A stretch of 64,000 bases of DNA, from NCBI GenBank assembly GCA_026627385.1, contig JAPNUR010000016.1, positions 1-64,000 of the forward strand. Reading direction: 5' to 3'. This document shows, piece after piece, positions 34,455-43,223 of the stretch. Under the pieces are notes generated by a model that searched no databases, had not been told where the DNA came from, and was given only the letters and a program-made list of their open reading frames with translations. Source of the DNA: Bacillota bacterium (GTDB lineage Bacteria; Bacillota; Sulfobacillia; Sulfobacillales; Sulfobacillaceae). Numbering within the stretch: position 1 is the first letter of the stretch; every line of letters begins with the position of its first letter. Both the position numbers and the translations under genes were made by a program.

Positions 34455-35684
34455 ATGAAGATTACCCAAATTGAGACAATACGCGTCGACGAATTTCCTA
34501 ATATTGTATTTGTCCAACTCTACACAGATGAGGGCGTGATAGGGCTGGGCGAAACGTTTTTTGGTGCCGAAGCTGTAGAAGCATGGATCCATGAGTCAGC
34601 CGCACCGTATCTGCTGGGCCAGGACCCGCTTCAGATCGATAAACACTGGCAACAATTAGGAGGGTTCCTGGGGTTAAACAGCACCGGGGTCGAAAACCGC
34701 GGCCGTTCGGCCATTGATTTTGCTCTCTGGGATATCTGGGGCAAATGGGTCAATCAACCGTTATATCAGTTATTGGGCGGAAAGACACATGAACGCGTTC
34801 GTGTGTACAATACTTGTGCCGGATATCAATACGTTAGGCGAGCTCCAGCCGGCGGGCAACTGCCGGTCAGCAATTGGGGAGTATCTGGTGAGGCTGACGG
34901 GCCGTACGAGGATTTATTGGGATTCTTGTATCACGGTGACGAATTGGCGAAAAGTTTGATCAGCGAGGGTTTTACAGCCATGAAAATCTGGCCCTTCGAC
35001 CCATATGCTGAGAAATCGCGGGGTCAGTACATTTCCCGAGAAGACTTGAAAGCAGCCCTTCAACCATTCGAGAAGATAAGGTCTGCCGTTGGCGATAAGA
35101 TGGAGATTATGGTCGAAATGCATTCATTATGGACATTGCCGGCGGCTAAGGAAATAGCTAAAGCTGTGGAACCGTATCATCCGACATGGTTTGAAGATCC
35201 GATACGCATGGACGATGTGACAAGCTTGCGCGAATTTCGGGCGGCGACTTCGGCTCACGTGACCGCTAGTGAAACATTGGGAACGCGCTGGAGTTATCGC
35301 AACCTGTTAGAACGGCGAGCGGTGGATATTGTGATGTTCGATCCCAGCTGGGTTGGAGGCATTTCTGAAAGCAAAAAAATCATGACCCTGGCAGAAGCCT
35401 TCCAACGTCCCGTAGCGCCACACGACTGTACCGGACCGGTTGAATTTGCGGTAGCGGTACATTTGTCTTGCAACGCGGTGAACAGCTACATTCAAGAGGT
35501 AGTTCGGGCATTTTTTACCGGATGGTACCGCGAACTAGTCACCGAGGTGCCGCGGGTAGAATCAGGGTATGTGTATCCGTTAGAAGGTGCTGGCATTGGG
35601 ACCGAGCTTCATCCGGAGGTGCTTATGCGCGCCGACGTTCATCGTCGCGTTAGCCCGACCGAAGTCGCGCGCACGGTCTTTTAG
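34455..35684 (+). CDS. Second enolase-superfamily sugar-acid dehydratase
   Basis: This 409-residue MR/MLE protein differs from its neighbour. Its capping domain starts MKITQIETIRVDEFPNIVFV. The barrel shows FTAMKIWPFDP (Lys region of strand 2), IMVEMHSLWTLPAA (metal Glu and His), TWFEDPIRMDD (second metal acid), TASETLGTRW and VAPHDCTGPV. Glu in place of Asp at the first metal position and HD rather than HN near the end suggest a different substrate. The ATG at 34455 follows AGGCGAGGACA. Having two dehydratases suggests that several sugar acids enter the same pathway. Confidence 0.84.
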   Translation: MKITQIETIRVDEFPNIVFVQLYTDEGVIGLGETFFGAEAVEAWIHESAAPYLLGQDPLQIDKHWQQLGGFLGLNSTGVENRGRSAIDFALWDIWGKWVNQPLYQLLGGKTHERVRVYNTCAGYQYVRRAPAGGQLPVSNWGVSGEADGPYEDLLGFLYHGDELAKSLISEGFTAMKIWPFDPYAEKSRGQYISREDLKAALQPFEKIRSAVGDKMEIMVEMHSLWTLPAAKEIAKAVEPYHPTWFEDPIRMDDVTSLREFRAATSAHVTASETLGTRWSYRNLLERRAVDIVMFDPSWVGGISESKKIMTLAEAFQRPVAPHDCTGPVEFAVAVHLSCNAVNSYIQEVVRAFFTGWYRELVTEVPRVESGYVYPLEGAGIGTELHPEVLMRADVHRRVSPTEVARTVF

Positions 35685-35909
35685 ACACGGGTGGCCAGCC
35701 TTGGCGTGGGAGCCTAGCACGCCCTCTCCTCCGCATCAAGGCTTACCGCAACTGGTTCGACTGTTGGAAGGGGCCAAAGATGAGCAGGCCGTGGTTTGAG
35801 GCTTGTTTCAAGGTACGAGAGACGATGGACTGGTTATAGTCGGTTGTTCCTGAGTGTAGCGTTGGCGTCACCATGGGCCTTCTGGGATGCGTTGCCCTTC
35901 TGGGGGGCA

Positions 35910-36860
35910 ATGAATGATTCGGCTAGCTTCATTGTTGAAGGAGTGACGGAAGTGAACCTCTGGGCGTGGCAAGACAACGATGGCCTCGCGCATGTCGGGG
36001 TATCGGAAGGCTCTGATATGGGTAAAGTGCTTGACATCACCATGTCAAATCCAAAAATCCGTACCATAGCGGAATTATGGGAGTTTTGCGGTTCCGTCGA
36101 AACCGTCATTCAGCAATGCACTCGGTGGCTTCGGGAAGTTCCCTTCCGGGTTTCAGTCCTACCCTCAATGGTGGAGGTGCCTGTTGCCCTGGAAGAATGC
36201 TGGGCTGCCGGCGTCACCTATGAAATGAGCCGTGACGCGCGAATGGAGGAAAGCGAATATGCTCAGGATCTGTATAGACGGGTCTATGAAGATGACCGGC
36301 CTGAATTGTTTTTCAAGGCACCCGGTCGCCGCATTGTGGGCACCGGAAAACCGATGGGCCTGCGAAGGGACTCAGAATGGCATGTTCCGGAGCCGGAGCT
36401 AACCGTCATTCTCGATCCAACGGGCGAAATCTTTGGTTATACGGTCGGGAATGACTTGTCGTCCCGCGATATTGAAGGGAGAAATCCCCTATATCTTCCT
36501 CAAGCCAAAATTTTTCATTGCAGTGCCGCACTTGGGCCGAGCGTGGCGTTAGCGGGCACACTGAACCCTGCCGATAGGTCCATAGCGATGACGATCGTTC
36601 GCGGTTCGGGTACGCTCTTTCAGGGGGTTGTTCCAGTCTCTCGAATGCGGAGAACAGTGGATGAGCTCGTTGGCTATTTGCGTCGAGAGTGGCCCATCGA
36701 GGGTTGGACGGCCCTCATGACGGGTACGGGACTAGTTCCTCCCAGCGATGTGGCTTTGAAAGACGGCGATATCGTGACCATTACTATCGATGGGATTGGT
36801 ACACTCGTGAACTCGATGCGTCGGATTGGTCCAGATTGGGCGTCAGTGCCGACATATTAG
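35910..36860 (+). CDS. 2-keto-3-deoxy-pentonate dehydratase (FAH fold, KdaD-like)
   Basis: This protein (316 residues from the chosen start) belongs to the fumarylacetoacetate hydrolase superfamily. It resembles archaeal 2-keto-3-deoxy-D-arabinonate dehydratase, which forms alpha-ketoglutarate semialdehyde. Shared features are WAAGVTYEMSRDARMEES, RPELFFKAPGRR, the metal-binding Glu-x-Glu in VPEPELTVILD with Asp in VGNDLSSRDIE, PLYLPQAKIFH with the catalytic Lys, and MTGTGLVPP. Start is uncertain: ATG 35910 lies two bases behind GGGGGG, and a TTG at 35796 gives 354 residues, but the family is usually about 290-300. It supplies the second dehydration of the Weimberg route; the semialdehyde dehydrogenase is not in this window. 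Confidence 0.85.
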   Translation: MNDSASFIVEGVTEVNLWAWQDNDGLAHVGVSEGSDMGKVLDITMSNPKIRTIAELWEFCGSVETVIQQCTRWLREVPFRVSVLPSMVEVPVALEECWAAGVTYEMSRDARMEESEYAQDLYRRVYEDDRPELFFKAPGRRIVGTGKPMGLRRDSEWHVPEPELTVILDPTGEIFGYTVGNDLSSRDIEGRNPLYLPQAKIFHCSAALGPSVALAGTLNPADRSIAMTIVRGSGTLFQGVVPVSRMRRTVDELVGYLRREWPIEGWTALMTGTGLVPPSDVALKDGDIVTITIDGIGTLVNSMRRIGPDWASVPTY

Positions 36861-37180
36861 ACGCCCATTGGCTATGTTAGTGGATTGCTCCAGTATGATG
36901 GTGGTGGGCCTTATTGCGTGATAGGGGGAGCAACCTGGGTCCGGGGCTTCGGGGCTTATCTTATTGACCAGCGCAGGTAGTAGAATGGTCCATGGTCAAC
37001 TATATGGATGGACGCTGTGGCGATACCCTACGGATCACTGCGCCCGGGGCACATTGATCGATTGTCGTGGCCGAGACTGCCCTAAAGGGTGTTACGCCAG
37101 CATAACAGGGTGCCATCGTGAGTTAGTGGACGGCATGACGACGCTCACCAGGAGGGCGAGTAAACGGGGAGGGGCAGTCT
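36861..37180. other. Gap upstream of xylonate dehydratase
   Basis: No convincing gene lies here. TGTTA and TAACA (37090-37107) form a small inverted repeat with an 8-base centre, about 75 bases before the next start; a possible operator. No strong promoter is evident by eye. Confidence 0.4.
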
Positions 37181-39163
37181 ATGGATTGGCATACGTGGTT
37201 TCATAGTCCGAGCGACGGTGCGTGGGAAGCGGTGGCAGCTACCGCGCCGGGACCGGACGGTCGGCTGCCGCTAACGCCGGCAATGATGCGCGACTGGGCG
37301 AGCGGGGAATTATTCGGCTTGTCCCAGAATGTCGGCATGGGTTGGATGCCGGATCGGGTGCTGGCTCCTCCGGTATTGATTTTAAGCACGCAAGGGGGGC
37401 TAAAGGGTGCCGACGGATCGCCCGTTGCCCTCGGCTATCACACGGGTCACTGGGAAGTGGACCGCCTAGTGGGAGCGGCAGCGCGCACGTTGGCGGAGCT
37501 CGGTGCGTTGCCGTTTGCCGCAGCGGTCACCGACCCGTGTGACGGCCGGAGTCAGGGTACTGCCGGGATGTTTGACTCCTTGCCGTACCGCAACGATGCC
37601 GCGATGGTGCTGCGACGGCTCATTCGGTCGCTACCCCAGCGGAGGGGGGTTATGGGGGTTGCAACGTGCGATAAAGGGTTGCCTGCAATGATGATGGCAT
37701 TGGCATCGCTCGACACCACGCCGGGCGTTCTGGTTCCGGGCGGCACGACGCTCATGGCCGAGACGGGAGAAGATGCCGGCAAAGTGCAGACCATTGGCGT
37801 GCGGTTTAGTCGGGGCGAATTAAGCTTGTTAGAGGCACAAGAGGTGGCATGTCGGGCTTGTGCGTCTCCAGGCGGCGGATGCCAATTTCTCGGAACCGCG
37901 GCGACCGCTCAAATTGTTGGAGAAGCGCTAGGAATCGCCATTCCTCACTCGGCACTGATTCCCTCGGGCCAGCCAATATGGGAAGCCATGGCCGCGCACA
38001 CCGCGGCCACATTATGGCAAGCGATTCAGTCTAGGCGGACGATGCGCGATATCCTGACGCCCACGGCAATAGAGAATGCCATGGTGGTTCACGCCGCTTT
38101 TGGCGGCTCCACCAATTTTCTGCTGCACCTCCCGGCCATAGCCCATAGCGCCGGATTGCCGGTGCCGTCGGTAGACGACTGGCGCCGGGTAAACCAAGCG
38201 GTTCCACGCCTGGTGAGCGTGCTACCGAACGGGCCAGAGATGTATCCAACCACCTATGTTTACTTAGCCGGCGGAGTGCCGGAGGTGTTGTGCCAATTGC
38301 GGAGACTAGGCCTCTGGCGGGGCGAGGCCATGACTGTTGCGGGGGCCTCCTGGAATACAGTCTTGGATGAATGGGAGGCGTCTGAACGCAGGGCGACGCT
38401 GAGGCGCAAGCTCAAGGAGCAGTACGGTGTCGAGCCGGACCGAGTCATTTCTGACGCGACAAAGGCCCGAGCACGGGGAATGTACGGCACATTGACGTTT
38501 CCCCGCGGCAACCTGGCGCCGGAGGGAGCGGTTGTCAAGTCCACAGCTATTGATCCCACGGTCGTTGACGCGACGGGGGTGTACCGCCACCGGGGACCTG
38601 CCCGCGTTTTTACCAGTGAATCCGCGGCAATGCGCGCTCTCAAGGCGGGCCGCATTCAGGCCGGGGATGTCGTAGTCTTGATAGGTTGTGGGCCGTTGGG
38701 GACGGGCATGGAAGAAACGTACCAGGTGACAGCCGCCTTACGCTATCTGTCGTTTGGCAAGCATGTCGCATTTCTTACTGATGCGCGGTTTTCTGGGGTG
38801 TCGACCGGCGCCTGCATCGGTCATATCAGTCCGGAAGGGTTGGCGGGGGGACCCCTTGGCAAACTGCGCGATGATGACATGATTGAAATCGTGATCGATG
38901 TATGCCGGCAGGTGGGTACCGTGAATTTTGTGGGTACCCGCGACCAACCGCTGACGCCTGACGAGGGGGCCATGGTATTAGCTGAACGTACGCCCCATCC
39001 GGATATGGCTCCGGATCCCCAATTGCCTGACGATACTCGACTCTGGGCCGTATTGCAGACCCTCAGCGGAGGACCGTGGGCGGGCGCGGTTTACGATGTG
39101 GATAACATTGTCAGTGCACTAAGCAAATCTTTGAGGGACCAGTTGGCGCGTGGTCCGAGTTAA
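37181..39163 (+). CDS. yjhG: D-xylonate dehydratase (YjhG/YagF family)
   Basis: This 660-residue iron-sulfur dehydratase (IlvD/Edd superfamily) dehydrates D-xylonate to 2-keto-3-deoxy-D-xylonate. It matches the E. coli YjhG/YagF subfamily along its length: [44 protein letters not shown] (cluster Cys), [11 protein letters not shown] (Cys), [13 protein letters not shown] (Cys), [19 protein letters not shown], and [19 protein letters not shown] with [15 protein letters not shown]. The ATG follows GGGGAGGGG. It is the clearest evidence for pentose oxidation in this locus. Enzymes of this family also act on other pentonates, so the true substrate may be broader. Confidence 0.92.
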   Translation: MDWHTWFHSPSDGAWEAVAATAPGPDGRLPLTPAMMRDWASGELFGLSQNVGMGWMPDRVLAPPVLILSTQGGLKGADGSPVALGYHTGHWEVDRLVGAAARTLAELGALPFAAAVTDPCDGRSQGTAGMFDSLPYRNDAAMVLRRLIRSLPQRRGVMGVATCDKGLPAMMMALASLDTTPGVLVPGGTTLMAETGEDAGKVQTIGVRFSRGELSLLEAQEVACRACASPGGGCQFLGTAATAQIVGEALGIAIPHSALIPSGQPIWEAMAAHTAATLWQAIQSRRTMRDILTPTAIENAMVVHAAFGGSTNFLLHLPAIAHSAGLPVPSVDDWRRVNQAVPRLVSVLPNGPEMYPTTYVYLAGGVPEVLCQLRRLGLWRGEAMTVAGASWNTVLDEWEASERRATLRRKLKEQYGVEPDRVISDATKARARGMYGTLTFPRGNLAPEGAVVKSTAIDPTVVDATGVYRHRGPARVFTSESAAMRALKAGRIQAGDVVVLIGCGPLGTGMEETYQVTAALRYLSFGKHVAFLTDARFSGVSTGACIGHISPEGLAGGPLGKLRDDDMIEIVIDVCRQVGTVNFVGTRDQPLTPDEGAMVLAERTPHPDMAPDPQLPDDTRLWAVLQTLSGGPWAGAVYDVDNIVSALSKSLRDQLARGPS

Positions 39164-39463
39164 GAGATGTGGTGAGTGGAAGTGATCAGATGATAAGCGA
39201 ACCCGGCGTAGGGGAGTTAGGGTTGGGAAGACTGCCGTGGTCAGCGTGAATCGGCCAGGTAAAGACAGGTTTGCATCGGATGCATGGTGCCGCCGTCGTT
39301 GTGTGTTGTGGCTGGGCGCGGAATGCGCCCACACTCTGGAAATGGCTGCCCGGGCGTGAGGATGACCGACGGGGACACTCAAGCGGCCCACGGCATCGGC
39401 TCCAGCAGCAACGACATGACTACAAAACGTCCCAACCGGGTGCGCGTGTGCTAAGGCTGTGTC
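39164..39463. other. Intergenic region after yjhG
   Basis: I see no gene, clear terminator or repeat in this 300-base gap between convergent genes. Confidence 0.5.
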
Positions 39464-40024
39464 CTAAGACGGAAAGAGCGCGTCCATCGGAATGAGGAGA
39501 TTCGGAAACGTCGTCGACCGCACCTGATCGCCGGGATGATAGTCGGCCGTCCACCGCAACAGCGCTCCGTCGTGCAAATAGACATTGAGAATTTGGACAT
39601 CGGGTTCCACGATCCAGTACTCCGGGACCCCGACGCGTTGGTAGAGATTTAACTTCCGAATGGTATCATTGGTGGCAGTCGTGGGTGAGATAATTTCGAT
39701 TACCAGCGATGGCACGCCTACGATGCGTTTTTCACGGTCCCACGTGCCACACATCACGAACAAATCGGGTTGGACGACCGTGTCCGTTCGGTCATCCGTA
39801 TCAAAGGTCAAATCCAACGGAGCCATATATGGTGTACATGCCGTTCCAGCGAGCGCCTGATGGACCAGGACGAACAACTCACCGAGAATGCGCTGGTGCT
39901 CCGGCGTCGGGCTCGCCATTAAGTAAGGGATGCCCGCTATCAGCTCCCACCGTTCGGGGCCGTCCCAAGTGACATAATCCCGATAGGTATAAGACTGCCT
40001 CCGATTCGTCGTGGGTTTGAGCAT
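39464..40024 (-). CDS. Uma2/DUF820 family putative nuclease
   Basis: This 186-residue protein belongs to the Uma2 family (DUF820), a PD-(D/E)XK nuclease fold. The expected residues are present: VVQPDLFVM (Asp, about residue 86), SLVIEIISPTT (Glu about 106 followed by hydrophobics) and IRKLNLYQRVGVPEYWIVEPD (Lys about 122). WDGPERWELIAGIPYLM is the usual N-terminal motif. Function of Uma2 proteins is not established; they are often multi-copy and dispersed. The ATG follows GGAGGGATG. It stands alone between two loci and has no evident partner. Confidence 0.88.
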   Translation of the reverse strand: MLKPTTNRRQSYTYRDYVTWDGPERWELIAGIPYLMASPTPEHQRILGELFVLVHQALAGTACTPYMAPLDLTFDTDDRTDTVVQPDLFVMCGTWDREKRIVGVPSLVIEIISPTTATNDTIRKLNLYQRVGVPEYWIVEPDVQILNVYLHDGALLRWTADYHPGDQVRSTTFPNLLIPMDALFPS

Positions 40025-40708
40025 CCCGCATCCCTCCGTTCCGGCTCGACGACCGCCTATACACTGTTACTATATCAAAAGTGCCATAGACATTCCTTCG
40101 TCGAGTGGTGGAAATTCAGCCTCCCAGGATTGGTTGTGATAGGTGCTACGTCAGCCTGCCGTTTCCGCCTCCGGCCACGCCGAGGGTTCTTGACGCTGGA
40201 GTTTGTCCATCGAGGCCTCACTCACGAAACGCCGCGGAAAGGCGACCCATACGTGCCTGGTCCTCGGTCACGATCGCTCCGAATGGGGAAGCGCCGCCAA
40301 GCGATTAGGCGATCCTCACTCGGTGGCCCCTGACCTGCTTCGGGGTTCCCACGGGTTTGCCGACTGCATGGGTTGCCCAGGGGCCTTTCGAAAAGATCGT
40401 ATAGGTTCGCACCTCTTGGCCCTCAGGTTTTGGCACGCCAACAACTTTGAAAAATCGTGGCGGCAGCCCGCAATCCCTCGGGCCCGTGCCTCCCGGGCTT
40501 TGCCCTGACCCGGCTGACACAGATGGTTTTTACTTGGGCGTCAGTTACGCTTCAGGATATAGTGATCCAACTAGGCAATGTGGCAGGCCTTCAGGTGTTA
40601 GAAAGAAGAAAAAATGGTCCCTCAGATTGCTTGGGCTGTAGCGGGTGACCAAATCATCGGAGCGTGGCGCCACTGGCGAATAGGTGCGGTCTATGCGATT
40701 TTAGGTGC
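40025..40708. other. Non-coding stretch upstream of second glycan patch
   Basis: About 680 bases have no assignable gene; short frames on both strands lack family features. GCCCG and CGGGC near 40475-40492 can pair. It may contain decayed insertion material, which I could not identify. Confidence 0.4.
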
Positions 40709-41836
40709 TTATGCGCTCGAGGCCCACTTTAGGGCTTCAAAGCAGGCGCCTTCTAGTTGTTGCCCGACAATGGCCCAGGCGTATTGGCGTTCCGCGGTGA
40801 TACGCCCCTGGTGTCCCATGGCCACGCGTTCTCGAGGGTGGTCAGCCATCCAGCGCAACGCCCCGTAAAGCGCGGCATCGTCATCGGGGGGAATGAGAAG
40901 GCCGGTCTCGCGATGCTTGACCACTTGCCGCACGCCTGGGAGGTTGGTGGCAATCACGGGGGTGCCGCATGCCATGGACTCTATCAGCACCATCCCAAAC
41001 GATTCGGTTTGGTTTGAGGGCAGGACGGTGATATCGGCGGCACTATAGTACCAAGGCAGCTGGTCGTGGTTGCGAGAACCGACAAAGCGCACACGGCCAG
41101 CAATTCCCAGCCCTGCTGCCTGGCGCATGAACTGTTCGCGCAAGGATCCCTCCCCCACCACGATAAGGTGCACGGAGTGCAGATGTTGCAGCGCCCGCAA
41201 CAACGCCGGCAGATTTTTAAACGCGTGAGCCGCATCCAGGGTACCGACAAACAGGGCCAGGAAGCCCGAGTCCGGGAGGCTTAACAGGCGACGGCAGGCT
41301 GTGCGCGGACGCGGCCTAAAGAGGTCGATATCGACGCCGTTGGGCACCTCGAGGCAGGGAACATGGGGAAAGAGAGAGTGAAAATGGTCTTGGCTCACCG
41401 CGACCACGCGATGGGCGCACCGAAGGGCCCGTGGTTCGACGAGAAGGTTATACGCCGAAAAGAGTCCCTTTTTTAGGCCCGCCCTCGCCAGTAAGCGGTT
41501 GTGATAGGTGACCAGCAACGGGATGCGGTAGCGCCGGGCCGCGTGCAAGGTCATTTCCGTGCCGAAAATGAACGGGTAATGGAGGTGAATAAGATCATAG
41601 CCCTGTAAGCGCATGGCGAGGCGGGGCAAGAGCGGGGCATTGCCCAGGGTGAAAAGGGGACGTAAATATTCAATGCGAAACGGTACGGCGGGGCGTGTTG
41701 TTCCCGCAGGCGGTTCTTGTGTCAATACCGTGACCTGATGGCCGCGGTCGCTCAAGAGGCGCGCGTTATGGTAGGCGACGTTGCCGACGCCGCCGTGATA
41801 CGGGGGAAAGGTGGCCGTCACTGCCGCGATCTTCAT
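40709..41836 (-). CDS. GT4 family glycosyltransferase
   Basis: This 375-residue GT-B transferase has MKIAAVTATFPPYHGGVGNVAYHNA with its glycine-rich acceptor loop. The N-terminal domain holds DLIHLHYPFIFGTE and LLVTYHNRL; the C-terminal domain has FLALFVGTLDAAHAFKNLPALL and the EX7E site SNQTESFGMVLIESMACGTP (about residues 280-288). Features are typical of mannosyl-, glucosyl- or related transferases; the sugar is unknown. The ATG follows GAGGAGGGC. It lies 54 bases after the next GT4 and is probably in one operon with it. Confidence 0.9.
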   Translation of the reverse strand: MKIAAVTATFPPYHGGVGNVAYHNARLLSDRGHQVTVLTQEPPAGTTRPAVPFRIEYLRPLFTLGNAPLLPRLAMRLQGYDLIHLHYPFIFGTEMTLHAARRYRIPLLVTYHNRLLARAGLKKGLFSAYNLLVEPRALRCAHRVVAVSQDHFHSLFPHVPCLEVPNGVDIDLFRPRPRTACRRLLSLPDSGFLALFVGTLDAAHAFKNLPALLRALQHLHSVHLIVVGEGSLREQFMRQAAGLGIAGRVRFVGSRNHDQLPWYYSAADITVLPSNQTESFGMVLIESMACGTPVIATNLPGVRQVVKHRETGLLIPPDDDAALYGALRWMADHPRERVAMGHQGRITAERQYAWAIVGQQLEGACFEALKWASSA

Positions 41837-41890
41837 GCCAAGAGCCCTCCTCGTTCGCTTAACGGCGTGGCCATAGTGGCTCCGCGCTTC

Positions 41891-43027
41891 CTATCCATTC
41901 ACCGACTGGTGTTGGCGGCGGGCGACAGCCTGATAGACCCCCCAGGTTTCAAGCGCCGTGCGCTCCCAGCTAAATCGTCGGGCGCGCTGGCGCCCCTCAT
42001 GAAATAGCCGGCTCCGGACCTCCGGCCGAAGACATGCCCTCATCGCCTCTGCCAACGGCGCGGTCTCGTGCGGGTTGACCAAGAATCCGGCCGTACCCAC
42101 GACTTCCGGCAGCGAGGAGACGTTAGAGGTGATGACTGGCGTGCCGTGAGCCAGTGCCTCAAGCGCGGGAAACCCGAACCCTTCATAAAGAGAAGGGAAT
42201 ACCAGCGCTGCTGCACCGCAATACAGCGCGTGGAGATGTTCTTCGGAGACATAGCCCAAGTGCCGAACACCGGCGCCGGTCGTGCGCCCATGAGGCGGCG
42301 GCGGTCCCACAAGAATAAAGCGGGTATCGGGGTGATGCTGGTGTACCATCCGGAATGCTTCAAGACTGACGGCAATGTTTTTGCGCGGATTGTCTGCTCC
42401 TACGGAAAGAAAGTACGGCTGCGATAACCGGTAGTGCTGAAGAATATGCGGTAGTTGGCGTCGCCAACGGTCGAGATCGCTGTCCGCAGGGTAGGGCGTG
42501 CCGGGCATGGTGATCTGCACCAGCGCTTCGGGAATGCCTAGATGGCGCACAATATCTTGGCGCGAATGCTGACTCATGGTGAGCACCCGATCCGCCGTGA
42601 CCCGTGCGCGCGCGAGATATGTCCGATACACCAGCCGCGTGAGCAGCGGTTGATATTGGGGATGCACCAGCGGGATGGCGTCGTGAATGGTGACCACCCG
42701 AGCATAAGCGGGGGAGCGGTGCCCGAAAAAGGGAGCAATCCCGCACGGATCGTGAAGAATATCTAAACGTAGCTTCCGCGAAGCCTGAGCCAAATCTAGC
42801 GGGCCAAACGCCAGCACTCCGGGTAGGCGCTGCAGGCGGGGCAGGGTGTAGGTCTCAAAGTCTCGGTACCAGGGCAGCGAGGAGCGAGGATACGGATTCA
42901 AGAGGATAAGCTCCAGCGGCAGGCTTAACCGCCGAAGGGCGTAAGTGAGTTCCCGGGCATAGCGACCAATGCCGGTCAGATGTTGCGACATGCCGTACGT
43001 AAAGAGTCCTATGCGCAAGGCGTTCAT
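41891..43027 (-). CDS. GT4 family glycosyltransferase
   Basis: This 378-residue GT-B transferase starts NALRIGLFTYGMSQHLTGIGRYARELTYAL. It has VTIHDAIPLVHP, the donor-domain start YFLSVGADNPRKNIAVSLEAF and the EX7E site SLYEGFGFPALEALAHGTP (about residues 286-294), giving a layout close to the GT4 enzyme at 18938. GGGAGGG precedes the ATG. It leads a two-gene minus-strand operon and faces the DUF4012 gene across 196 bases. Confidence 0.9.
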   Translation of the reverse strand: MNALRIGLFTYGMSQHLTGIGRYARELTYALRRLSLPLELILLNPYPRSSLPWYRDFETYTLPRLQRLPGVLAFGPLDLAQASRKLRLDILHDPCGIAPFFGHRSPAYARVVTIHDAIPLVHPQYQPLLTRLVYRTYLARARVTADRVLTMSQHSRQDIVRHLGIPEALVQITMPGTPYPADSDLDRWRRQLPHILQHYRLSQPYFLSVGADNPRKNIAVSLEAFRMVHQHHPDTRFILVGPPPPHGRTTGAGVRHLGYVSEEHLHALYCGAAALVFPSLYEGFGFPALEALAHGTPVITSNVSSLPEVVGTAGFLVNPHETAPLAEAMRACLRPEVRSRLFHEGRQRARRFSWERTALETWGVYQAVARRQHQSVNG

Positions 43028-43195
43028 CGCGTCCCTCCCTGTAGGCGTGTAAAAGACCGATTCCCTACGTGTTATTTAGCCTAAGGCGCGCTGACCGCCA
43101 TAAGGGGCATAACCCTTGGGCTCGCCGGGGGCTATCCCTAAAAACCTCAAAATGACAGAAAACTGGCCGTCGAATCGTCAGGATATGGTAATAAC

Positions 43196-43204
43196 TGGTA
43201 GAAT
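43196..43204 (+). promoter_or_regulatory. TGGTAGAAT element upstream of DUF4012
   Basis: The element lies in the context AATAACTGGTAGAAT, shared exactly over 11 bases with the promoter at 12563-12573. It is only 20 bases before the chosen start, so the transcript would begin inside the ribosome site. Either the real start is later (ATG 43254) or this resemblance is chance. Confidence 0.3.
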
Positions 43205-43223
43205 CGGGTGGGGGAAATGCGTC

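Noticed and set aside
36964-37206. Short plus-strand reading before yjhG
   Set aside because: Overlaps the yjhG start, has no recognisable domain and ends without coupling.
39464-40024. Uma2 protein as part of a defence or toxin system
   Set aside because: No partner antitoxin, methylase or helicase gene is adjacent; family membership alone does not support it.
40203-40520. Short readings on both strands before the second GT4 pair
   Set aside because: No domain or motif could be recognised and neither frame has a good start; left as non-coding.
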